Positions 27,295 to 35,077 of a stretch of DNA of 64,000 bases are shown here, piece after piece (position 1 is the first letter of the stretch; every line of letters begins with the position of its first letter). The stretch spans positions 81,483 to 145,482 of the forward strand of contig NZ_JADCNK010000014.1 in NCBI RefSeq assembly GCF_014947265.1, in the 5' to 3' direction. The stretch comes from Pedobacter sp014947265. Its GTDB lineage: Bacteria > Bacteroidota > Bacteroidia > Sphingobacteriales > Sphingobacteriaceae. The notes beneath the pieces were generated by a model. That model was not told the DNA's origin and did no database searches. It saw nothing but the letters and a program-made list of their open reading frames with translations. Both the position numbers and the translations under genes were made by a program.

Positions 27295-29040
27295 CACCCC
27301 CACCCCTCCTAAATTAGGAGGGGAGTTCACCTCATAGTTTCAAAGGGATCAATTTATGGACGCTGCCTCTACTCCTTGCTATCGCATCATGCTATCCGGC
27401 CTAGGAAATGATGGAAGGAGAAAACGTTAAAGCTTTAGCACCTCCTTTCGACCTACCACAGCCCAGAGGCAGCACGCCCTCCCCGATTTTTCATCGGGGA
27501 GGGCGTGCTGGCGACCAAAAAAGCTTTGACGAATTTATCCGACATCAGATCCTAGCCTTGATTTTTTGTTACTTTTTCATCAAGGAAAAAGTAAAAGCCC
27601 TTCGGTGGCTAACCGAGGCAAGACCGAGCGAAGGGAAGAATAGCGAAAGCATTAAGATTCCCGCATGCGCGAGTATGACGACCGTATTAGAAATTATACC
27701 TATATATCATGCTATCTGCCCCATGCTATCCGGCCTGGGAAATGATGGAAGGAGAAAACGTTAAAGCTTTTGCACCTCCTCTCAACCTACCACTACCCCG
27801 AGGCAGCACGCCCTCCCCGATTTTTCATCGGGGAGGGCGTGCTGGCGACCAAAAAAGCTTTGATGAATTTATCCGACATCAGTTCCAAGCCTTGATTTTT
27901 GGTTACCTTTTTATCAAGAAAAAGGTAAGAGCCCCTCGGCGGCGGTGAGCCGAGGCAAGACCGAGCGAAGGGAAGAATTAGCGAAAGCATTAAGATTCCC
28001 GCATGCGCGAGTATGACAACCGTATTAGAAATTACACCTATATATCATGCTATCTGCCCCATGCTATCCGGCCTGGGAAATGATGGAAGGAGAAAACGTT
28101 AAAGCTTTTGCACCTCCTTTCAATCTACCACTACCCCGAGGCAGCACGCCCTCCCCGATTTTTCATCGGGGCTTGTGCTGGCGACCAAAAAAGCTTTGAC
28201 GAATTTATCCGACATCAGTTCCAAGCCTTGATCTTTTGTTTCTTTTCTATCAAGAGAAAAGAAAGAGCCCTTCGGTGGCTAACCGAGGCAAGACCGAGCG
28301 AAGGGAAGAATAGCGAAAGCATTAAGATTCCCGCATGCGCGAGAATGACGACCGTATTGAAAATTATCCCTATATATCATGCTATCAGCACCTTGCTATC
28401 CGGCCTAGGAAATGATGGAAGGAGAAAACGTTAAAGCTTTTGCACCTCCTTTCAACCAACCACTAGCCCGAGGCAGCACGCCCTCCCCGATTTTTCATCG
28501 GGGGCTTGTGCTGGCGACCAAAAAAGCTTTGACGAATTTATCCGACATCAGTTCCAAGCCTTGATCTTTTGTTTCTTTTCTATCAAGAGAAAAGAAAGAG
28601 CCCTTCGGTGGCTAACCGAGGCAAGACCGAGCGAAGGGAAGAATAGCGAAAGCATTAAGATTCCCGCATGCGCGAGAATGACGACCGTATTGAAAATTAT
28701 CCCTATATATCATGCTATCAGCACCCTGCTATCCGGCCTGGCAGATTTTCGCCGGAAAAAGCACGGAAATCTTTGTACCTCCCCTCATTAACCCACAACC
28801 TAAGGCAGGATCAAAGCGGGAGCGTTGGGATAAGCAAGGGGTAAGAGCCTCGATGCTGCCGCAATTAAGATTTCCGTAGGTTTTTACAAGAATTGCGTAG
28901 CAATCTTTTATACCTATAAAAAACAATATGATCACATAAAAAACGATGCAAGCCTTGATCTTTTGTTTCTTTTCTATCAAGAGAAAAGAAAGAGCCCCTC
29001 GGCGGCGGTGAGCCGAGGCAAGACTGCGCGAAGGGCAAAG
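27295..29040 (+). repeat. Composite repeat block: leader 1 + four tandem body A units + one body B
   Basis: Leader 1 begins with the hairpin CCCCTCCT/AGGAGGGG (27303-27323). Tandem body A units then start at each 'gctatccggcct' word: 27391, 27725, 28063 and 28395, with lengths of 334, 338, 332 and 333 bases. A body B unit starts at 28728. Each body A folds into three hairpins: a GC-rich one around CCTCCCCGAT/ATCGGGGAGG (18-bp in the first two units), an AT-rich one after 'caagccttgat', and a CCCTTCGGT.../...ACCGAGG one. Frames of 75-120 codons through the units are repeat artefacts. The region from 27210 to 29120 holds no supported gene. Confidence 0.8.
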
Positions 29041-29120
29041 AAATGAACGGTAGTGAATAAATGATTTTAGTGGTCAGTTACAAAAAGATCCTTCGTACCT
29101 CAGGATGACAACCAGGCTAG

Positions 29121-29483
29121 CTACTCCCCTAACAAATTTTTATGCTTTACGCCCCAACTTTCGAGTGCATTAATAATCGGTCTCAATTCCAGGCCAATTT
29201 CGGTTAGTTCATATTCTACCCGTGGCGGAACTTCTGCATAGACGGTTCGCTTAACAATTTTAGCTGCTTCTAATTTACGTAGCTGTAAAGTGAGCATGCG
29301 CTCGGTAATATTTGGCAAATGTTTTTTTAACTCTCCAAATCTGAGTTTACCGTTCATTAACCACGAACAGATCACCAAAGCCCATTGCCCGCCGATAATG
29401 TTGGCCGTATAAACTTCTAAACACTCATCAGCTAAAGCTTGTTTGTTAGCATAGTTGGTAGAGGTTTCCTTGATTTTAGACAT
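29121..29483 (-). CDS. HxlR-family transcriptional regulator
   Basis: 120-residue winged-helix regulator. The family signature is visible: the single Cys in LADECLEVYTANIIGGQWALVIC, then NGKLRFGELKKHLPNITERMLTLQLRKLEA and RVEYELTEIGLELRPII. HxlR proteins often sense electrophiles or oxidants through a conserved N-terminal Cys. It is divergent from an NAD(P)H oxidoreductase gene with a 98-base gap containing an inverted repeat, so it probably controls that gene and itself. Confidence 0.92.
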   Translation of the reverse strand: MSKIKETSTNYANKQALADECLEVYTANIIGGQWALVICSWLMNGKLRFGELKKHLPNITERMLTLQLRKLEAAKIVKRTVYAEVPPRVEYELTEIGLELRPIINALESWGVKHKNLLGE

Positions 29484-29499
29484 ACTTACATTTTTTATA

Positions 29500-29526
29500 G
29501 TACCTTACAATTGGTGGCTAATGTAC
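29500..29526. promoter_or_regulatory. Candidate HxlR operator
   Basis: Inverted repeat GTACCTTA (29500-29507) / TAATGTAC (29519-29526) with an 11-base spacer, seven of eight positions matching. It lies between the divergent genes and upstream of the plus-strand -7 element TATTTTTG at 29547-29554. Binding would affect both promoters. Confidence 0.5.
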
Positions 29527-29581
29527 AAAATAAGCGGTGATGCATCTATTTTTGCAATTATAATCATCAAAATCTGTAAAA

Positions 29582-30112
29582 ATGAAAACATTGATCATCG
29601 TCACCCATCCCGATATTAAAAGCTCCGTAATTAACAACCGGTGGATTGAAGAATTAAGTAAATACCCCGATAAATATCTCGTCCATCAACTACATGAGGC
29701 ATACCCTGATGAAAAGATTGATGTATTGGCAGAACAAAAACTGGTTGAACAGCATGATAAAATTGTATTCCAATTCCCCTATTATTGGTTCAATTGCCCC
29801 TCACTTTTAAAAAAATGGATGGATGAAGTACTCACTCATGGATGGGCCTATGGCAGTAAAAGCGGTTATAAATTGGCTGACAAGAAAATTGCTCTGGCCA
29901 TTTCACTAGGCGTTGAAAAACACGAACTGCGTCCATCAGAAAAGTATAAATATACATTAGCAGAATTAACCCGTCCGTTCGAACTTTCTTTTCAATATGT
30001 AAAAGCCGATTACCAACCCCTGTTTGCTTATTATGGAATAGACAATAACCCATCGGAAGAGTGGATAGAAGAAAGCGTCCCTTTGTATTTAGATTTTTTA
30101 GATTCGTTATAA
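29582..30112 (+). CDS. NAD(P)H-dependent flavin oxidoreductase (flavodoxin-like fold)
   Basis: 176 residues, the quinone reductase/MdaB/KefF-like family that binds FMN or FAD and reduces quinones or electrophiles with two electrons. Motifs: KTLIIVTHPDIKSSVINNRW at the N-terminus, HDKIVFQFPYYWFNCPSLLKKWMDEVLTHGWAYG in the middle. Divergent from hxlR, a common pairing in which the oxidoreductase detoxifies the compound sensed by the regulator. No signal peptide. Confidence 0.92.
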   Translation: MKTLIIVTHPDIKSSVINNRWIEELSKYPDKYLVHQLHEAYPDEKIDVLAEQKLVEQHDKIVFQFPYYWFNCPSLLKKWMDEVLTHGWAYGSKSGYKLADKKIALAISLGVEKHELRPSEKYKYTLAELTRPFELSFQYVKADYQPLFAYYGIDNNPSEEWIEESVPLYLDFLDSL

Positions 30113-30885
30113 AGAGGATAAAGCGAATATTTAACCGCAAAGAACACGAAGTAAAATCAGTCGTCATTTCGACTGGAGCGCAGCGGAATGGAGAAATCTT
30201 TGAACTGTGTTTTCGCTTACTTTCAAGCGCCCTAAGCCCCTATCAGCCTATCGGCACCTTTCCCCTAAGGGAAACGACTAAAAGAAAATTCTCCTCATAA
30301 CCACCCCCACCCCTCCTAAATTAGGAGGGGAGTTCCCCTCATAGTTTCAAAGGAATCAATCTATGGATGCTTTTCTCTAATCCATGCTTTCTGCACCCTA
30401 CAATCCGGCCTGGCAAATTTTCTTAGAAAAAATCAGTCGTCATTTCGACTGAAGCGCAGCGGAATGGAGAAATCTTTGAACTATGTTTTCGCTTACTTTT
30501 AAGCGTTCTAAACCCCTATTCCGCCTATCAGTACTTTTATCCTAAGGGAAAGGACTAAAAAACAAATTACCGCACCCTGCAATATGCCCCTCGCTATCTG
30601 CTCCATGCTATCCGGCCTAGGAAATGATGGAAGGAGAAAACGTTAAAGCTTTTGCACCTCCTCTCAACCTACCACTACCCCGAGGCAGCACGCCCTCCCC
30701 GATTTTTCATCGGGGGCTTGTGCTGACGACCAAAAAAGCTTTGACGAATTTATCCGACATCAGTTCCAAGCCTTGATTTTTTGTTACTTTTTCATCAAGG
30801 AAAAGTAAAAGCCCTTCGGTGGCTAACCGAGGCAAGCCCGGGCTAGGGCAAAAAACCAGACAGTAATCAGCAAAAGAAACAAGTG
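30113..30885. repeat. Repeat field: truncated leader 1, then leader 2 + body A
   Basis: Holds the hairpin CCCCTCCT/AGGAGGGG (30310-30330) followed by a leader that stops in a truncated body B word (cctggcaaattttctt). Two copies of 'tcgtcatttcgactg(g/a)agcgcagcggaatgg' lie at about 30162 and 30431. A leader 2 plus complete body A runs from about 30520 to 30850, with the junction word gctatccggcct at 30607. No gene is supported. Confidence 0.7.
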
Positions 30886-31473
30886 CTAAACACTAAGAAT
30901 AGCAATACCACAGATTTCGTTCTGCATTAAATAAGATTGATAAGCCACTTCAAAAGCCGATCGCTTAAAATCTGTATCCAACAATTCCATTAATTCGATA
31001 ATAAAATCTGACCGATTACTCTTCTGAACAAAATTAAGCTCACCATAAGCTTTAATAATATGATCTAATACTTCAATATCATAATCAGAAAATTGTGAGT
31101 CATCAAAAGCTTCAGCCGGTGCTAAAAGAATATCATCACTCAAAGGATTTAGCGGTTCAGAAACTTCCAAATGTTTGATCATCTGACTACCATTACCTTT
31201 TTGATACTGATGGTGCGCAAATTTTACCTGCTGATAAATATCTTCAGGAACTGGCCCTAGCTTCCAAACTTTATAATTGAGCCAGGTTATCGGTACACCA
31301 GTTTGCCTAACAGCCATTTCATCGGCTAAATAAAGCAGGTTAATCGCTTTAGTTAGGAATAAAGGCTTAATCCTTTCAGCAAGATACACAAGCGCATTAA
31401 AGGCCTTATCTTGTGCTAACGTGAATTCAATATACCGATAGAATGGCTGAGTAATCATATAAACAAAGTTCAA
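30886..31473 (-). CDS. SocA/Panacea-domain (DUF4065) antitoxin-like protein
   Basis: 195 residues. The central part LTKAINLLYLADEMAVRQTGVPITWLNYKVWKLGPVPEDIYQQV is characteristic of the Panacea (SocA/DUF4065) domain, which neutralises many unrelated toxins encoded beside it. It could start at the Met at 31458. The gene directly upstream on the same strand (426 residues, 42-base gap) is the only candidate partner but does not look like a known small toxin. It may therefore be an orphan or an accessory protein of a larger system. It sits at the left edge of the accessory island. Confidence 0.8.
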   Translation of the reverse strand: MNFVYMITQPFYRYIEFTLAQDKAFNALVYLAERIKPLFLTKAINLLYLADEMAVRQTGVPITWLNYKVWKLGPVPEDIYQQVKFAHHQYQKGNGSQMIKHLEVSEPLNPLSDDILLAPAEAFDDSQFSDYDIEVLDHIIKAYGELNFVQKSNRSDFIIELMELLDTDFKRSAFEVAYQSYLMQNEICGIAILSV

Positions 31474-31515
31474 CTTTACCTATGCAATGTATTTGCACCA
31501 CAAAAATTATCGTAA

Positions 31516-32796
31516 TTAAACGCGTTTAACCTCATACCACCGCTCCACCCCCTCAAAAAAATCCTGATAATACCCTTTCGGTACCTGTACCCTAAAATTT
31601 ACCTTACTAAAAAACCAAACTAGTTTATAATCCATTTCAGCCTCAAGCAAATACCATAAATACGGTTTAACCCTATCGCAAACTAAAAATAGGCCAGGCT
31701 TATCGGTATTAAAATGCAGCAGTTTTCCTTTCACTTTAAGCTTAAGTTCCAGTTCGTAATAATCGCCCTCATCTTTTAAAACAAAGCTTAAAACAGGCAC
31801 CTCCATCGAGAATTCAACCAGTTTCATATCCCGCATTACAGGTTTGCCAGTAACATTGCGCAGGCCATAACTATAGAAGTAATGTGTAAAACGCTGCTGC
31901 ATCAAAAGCGGTAAAGCCTTGTTCCATAACTTAAAAAGCGCGAGTTGGTTAGCATCATTAATCGCATTAATTTCGGGCAGGTTACCATTTGCGCTAAAGC
32001 GTATGGCCGCTAGCTGTTTCATGGCGAAGCAAATGCTGTTCAGCTCCTGTTGCTGTGGCGATAAGCTTATCCCATCCACATCGTTCGCATTAAACACGAA
32101 ACGTTTAAAAGATTTAACCGTTTTAAGGTAGGCCGTGGCCGAAAAAACATAAGGAATTAAAAAAGGATAATGGTTGCTGTGGAAATTCTGCAGATCTGTA
32201 TTGGCGAAACAATAGCCAATGCTAACCGGTGCCAAGCGTGCCATAGCATATTTATCCAAAAGCCTTTCCCTTGGTAATACCACCCGTTCGGTAACAGCCG
32301 GAAAATCATCACCAGGCCTAAACAAACCGCTAAATTTTTTCTTCAATGTAATGGTAAAACTGCCAGGTTTTTTAACCACATCTACATATCTCGAACGCTT
32401 ATTACCCAAAGCAAAACATTCCGGCCAGTAATATTCCTTAAAATCGCAGTAACCACTCCGCATCATGGCACGCAAAGTAAGGTAAGCATAACGCCCAAGG
32501 TAGGTTTCATCAGTATCTACACTACAGCTCACCAGCAGGCAATCGTATTCTACCGCGATGTAAACCTTTGCTTCTTCCCCTCCCAATTTAACGTTAACGG
32601 TTAACAACCCCTGATCAAAAGAAAGCGATGTTATGGCCAACGGCTCAGGTTTTTTACCTACGCTAAAGGTGCTGTGCAATCCGATAGCTATCTGATCCAG
32701 CACCGCTAACTTTAACACCCTGCTCCCCTTTTCGAAAGGCAGTTGATAAAACCGCGAAAGCGGTTTCCCTGCAATTGTAATTGGTTTAGTCATCAT
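31516..32796 (-). CDS. Hypothetical protein, 426 residues
   Basis: I do not recognise this family. The protein starts MMTKPITIAGKPLSRFYQLP and has no signal peptide or membrane segment. It looks mixed alpha/beta, rich in Lys and aromatic residues, and ends DFFEGVERWYEVKRV. The style (strand-rich N-terminus, KLWNKALPLLMQQRFTHYFYSYG, FSKVNFRVQVPKGYYQDFFEGVERWY) faintly recalls the N-terminal region that precedes SNF2-type helicases in Bacteroidota, but no ATPase motif is present. It lies 42 bases upstream of the SocA-like gene on the same strand, so the two could be a pair. A strong inverted-repeat structure lies just upstream. Confidence 0.7.
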   Translation of the reverse strand: MMTKPITIAGKPLSRFYQLPFEKGSRVLKLAVLDQIAIGLHSTFSVGKKPEPLAITSLSFDQGLLTVNVKLGGEEAKVYIAVEYDCLLVSCSVDTDETYLGRYAYLTLRAMMRSGYCDFKEYYWPECFALGNKRSRYVDVVKKPGSFTITLKKKFSGLFRPGDDFPAVTERVVLPRERLLDKYAMARLAPVSIGYCFANTDLQNFHSNHYPFLIPYVFSATAYLKTVKSFKRFVFNANDVDGISLSPQQQELNSICFAMKQLAAIRFSANGNLPEINAINDANQLALFKLWNKALPLLMQQRFTHYFYSYGLRNVTGKPVMRDMKLVEFSMEVPVLSFVLKDEGDYYELELKLKVKGKLLHFNTDKPGLFLVCDRVKPYLWYLLEAEMDYKLVWFFSKVNFRVQVPKGYYQDFFEGVERWYEVKRV

Positions 32797-32872
32797 ACTC
32801 GTATGGTTTTACGAGTCTTGTTGGGGTAAAATATAAAAGTGGGCTTCTACCTACCATAGCTCCTTAAAGTTT

Positions 32873-32993
32873 CTCAGGCCTTACGTTGATATGGAATTAC
32901 AGCAGAAACCCACTCTCATTTAGAAATGCTAAAATAGCATAAACTACACAAGAATGGGCTATAAATCTACTGTTTTGCATCAACGGCCTGAGA
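32873..32993. other. Strong bulged stem structure upstream of the 426-residue gene
   Basis: CTCAGGCC-ttac-GTTGAT (32873-32890) pairs with ATCAAC-GGCCTGAG (32980-32993), a 14-bp stem with a 4-base bulge enclosing about 90 bases. An internal hairpin GCTA-aaa-TAGC is present. An outer word pair GTTTTGCA/TGCAAAAC (about 32973-32980 and 33003-33010) could pair alternatively. Another arm pair AGTGGGCTTCT / GCAGAAACCCACT lies at 32838 and 32902. Rest of the gap 32797-33110 is AT-rich. Could be a structured RNA or leader; orientation unknown. Confidence 0.4.
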
Positions 32994-33110
32994 TGTGGAG
33001 CTGCAAAACTCTTATTTATAACTCTTTATTAATTAATCAAATATAACAAATCAAAAACAAAAGGACAAATAAGTCCTAATATATTTTCAATAATATGCGG
33101 ATTTTGCGTT

Positions 33111-33356
33111 GTGGGAAAACAATATCGCGATCAAGAGTATCTAGTCAAAATTGGAAAACGCATTGTGGAAATTCGTGATCTTAGAAAAATCACACAGGAG
33201 AAGCTGGCAGAACTAACCGGAATTGATACTAGACAAATAGGTCGTATTGAAAGAGCTGAAACCAACGTTTCGATCAGCAGCCTTAAATTGATTACTGACC
33301 ATTTAAAAATATCGGTATCTGATTTATTGGATTTTTCTAAATCGCAAGAAAAATAA
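33111..33356 (+). CDS. XRE-type helix-turn-helix regulator
   Basis: 81-residue Cro/C1-type DNA-binding protein: GKRIVEIRDLRKITQEKLAELTGIDTRQIGRIERAETNVSISSLKLITDHLKIS. The best start is GTG at 33111, since there is no in-frame ATG upstream. It is a single-domain repressor typical of restriction and mobile loci. It stands alone on the plus strand at the head of the defence-like island, followed by what may be a decayed coding remnant, and may regulate a neighbour. Confidence 0.85.
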   Translation: MGKQYRDQEYLVKIGKRIVEIRDLRKITQEKLAELTGIDTRQIGRIERAETNVSISSLKLITDHLKISVSDLLDFSKSQEK

Positions 33357-33400
33357 TAAGCCCTTGGTATTATATTAAATACATTTTATACTACCAGTAG

Positions 33401-33550
33401 CGACAATTCAAGATTAATTGCCAGCTCATTAACTATCAGCCCACCTCTAACACGATTGAAAAAATTGCAGACTTTTACAACGATTATTGGCAAGCGAAAG
33501 AGAGAAAGTGGAGCTATTGGAAAATAGATAGTTTTGAATTAATATTTTAA
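33401..33550 (+). pseudogene. Possible remnant of a coding sequence
   Basis: After an in-frame stop at 33398 an open stretch of about 49 codons lacks any start codon but reads like real protein near its end: IADFYNDYWQAKERKWSYWKI, then SFELIF and a stop at 33548-33550. Aromatic-rich and lysine-rich composition differs from random reading of AT-rich DNA. It lies directly after the HTH gene and abuts the stop of the opposing glycosylase gene. It may be the 3' end of a deleted partner of the regulator. Confidence 0.25.
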
Positions 33551-34029
33551 TCTGTTCTGATTATTTTCCACTCTTTAACTTTTTCATGAAAGGTTTTCCA
33601 AGTATTCGCACTACTGGGAGATGGCAAAACTCCATATATCATTAAATCAAATTCTCTCCTAACATGCTTTAAATAATAAGTTTTTGCAGCTTTACTTGCA
33701 AAGTATATTGTTTTAATATTTGGATAATTTAAAAAAAATCCAGCAAAATCATTTGGCTTCTCCTCAATTATATTACTATCTGCACTTCCTTCCCTCTCAC
33801 AATATTGAATTACATCCCATAACGCAATCTGGTTATCAAGTAAAATTTGCTTTTTCTTAATGTAATCCTTTGTAAAGGGTTGATTATAAATTGCGAAAAT
33901 AATTTTCCAAAATTGATTACCTGCATGAGCATAATATTCTTGGAGAGCTATTGATTTTTCACCGGGCATAGTTCCAAGAATTAAAATCTTTGAATGTTCA
34001 TTTACAATAGGTGGGAAAGCAGTTTTCAT
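33547..34029 (-). CDS. Hypoxanthine-DNA glycosylase-like protein (UDG superfamily, family 6)
   Basis: 160 residues with UDG-superfamily motifs of the DNA-deoxyinosine glycosylase type: motif 1 region ILILGTMPGEKSI (residues 16-27), YYAHAGNQFWKII (32-44), ALWDVIQYCEREGSADSNI, and the late motif VLPSPSSANT. The enzyme class removes deaminated adenine (hypoxanthine) from DNA. Here it is the last gene of a five-gene minus-strand run, 4 bases after the CBS-HEPN gene, which is an unusual setting for a housekeeping repair enzyme. It may act in a defence pathway on modified or deaminated invader DNA; that role is inference. Confidence 0.85.
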   Translation of the reverse strand: MKTAFPPIVNEHSKILILGTMPGEKSIALQEYYAHAGNQFWKIIFAIYNQPFTKDYIKKKQILLDNQIALWDVIQYCEREGSADSNIIEEKPNDFAGFFLNYPNIKTIYFASKAAKTYYLKHVRREFDLMIYGVLPSPSSANTWKTFHEKVKEWKIIRTD

Positions 34030-34033
34030 ATAT

Positions 34034-35044
34034 CTAGCAGTTTTTATTATAATCCATTAAAAAATTTGACATTTTTCTAAGAGTAATTAACTCATAATTT
34101 GAAATTTTGTCTGGATGAAAATGCATTACTCCGTTTCTTATCTTCCTAATAATATCTAACTCATTTATAAAATCTGCTCTTACAAAAGGTAACGCTAATG
34201 CCTCCCACATTTCAACATTTCTTATAACAACTAAGTATTCACCAAAATTCATATCACTAATTGACTCAATTTTTCTTTCTGTATCGTCCTTAAATAGTAA
34301 CTTAATAATGTCCTCCAAAACAATTTTGTTGTGAAGTATTAGTCTTAAAAAATTTTCTATTTGTTCTAATAAAATATAAGGTTCAATTTGCTCTATAAAT
34401 TCTTCATTAAGATCAAACGGAGTAATCGGTCCACGAATTTTTCTTTCTTTATCTTGAACAAAGATTACACCTGACTTGATAACTTCTCTAATAGCATCAA
34501 AAAGTGGTGTTTCAGATGAAAGAATTTTAAAATCATCATTCATAAAGTCTTTAACACAATTTGATTTTTTCTTAGCTATTAAACCTTTTGCTATAGACTT
34601 CCACCCTATAACTCCTAAAATATCGCGATCATTATTCATTACTGGTATTTGTGAAAAATCATTAGTCCAAAGAAGATGGTATGCCTTTTCAAGATCTGCA
34701 TCTCTTGATATAGAAACTGGTATTTTAGAAGCAGCTTCCAAGATTGAAAGTCTACTTATTGGATCGAATTCAGTGGTATGTTCTTCACAATCTGACTTGG
34801 CATTTTTAATTTTAGCTTTATCTTTTTCTTTCAATTCAATTTCTTCATCAATCCACCCACCTTGAAAGCTTGGAACGATTATCATTTTTTCAGATTTAAG
34901 ATATTCGTTAATTCTCCATACATTTCCGCTAGTCCTTTTTTCATAAGAATCAAAACACCAAATAAGGTCACGCTTTGACATTTTAATACCCTTGCCTTCT
35001 TTTTTAATTTTCTTTACTAACTCTATAAATTCTGAGGTTGGCAT
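34034..35044 (-). CDS. CBS-pair protein with C-terminal HEPN-like domain
   Basis: 336 residues. Residues 1-80 are a helical N-terminal region (FIELVKKIKKEGKGIKMSKRDLIWCFDSYEKRT). A CBS pair follows at about 105-158 (ADLEKAYHLLWTNDFSQIPVMNNDRDILGVIGW) and 163-215. A helical C-terminal domain (220-330) contains IIRKIRNGVMHFHPD. R303-NGVM-H308 fits the Rx4-6H active-site motif of HEPN ribonucleases. CBS domains bind adenosine nucleotides, so this could be a nucleotide-gated RNase. It sits 33 bases after the helicase gene and 4 before the glycosylase gene. Ribonuclease activity is not proven by sequence. Confidence 0.8.
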   Translation of the reverse strand: MPTSEFIELVKKIKKEGKGIKMSKRDLIWCFDSYEKRTSGNVWRINEYLKSEKMIIVPSFQGGWIDEEIELKEKDKAKIKNAKSDCEEHTTEFDPISRLSILEAASKIPVSISRDADLEKAYHLLWTNDFSQIPVMNNDRDILGVIGWKSIAKGLIAKKKSNCVKDFMNDDFKILSSETPLFDAIREVIKSGVIFVQDKERKIRGPITPFDLNEEFIEQIEPYILLEQIENFLRLILHNKIVLEDIIKLLFKDDTERKIESISDMNFGEYLVVIRNVEMWEALALPFVRADFINELDIIRKIRNGVMHFHPDKISNYELITLRKMSNFLMDYNKNC

Positions 35045-35077
35045 AATATTATAAGTATTTGTTTATTTAATGACTAA

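Noticed and set aside
27408..28980. Several open frames of 65-118 codons in both strands of the tandem repeat block.
   Set aside because: They repeat with the unit period, cross the hairpins, differ in frame between units and have no family signature. They are by-products of the repeat.
32838..33110. Retron-like element (structured RNA next to a regulator).
   Set aside because: No reverse transcriptase gene is present anywhere nearby, and the structure lacks the msr/msd inverted-repeat arrangement.
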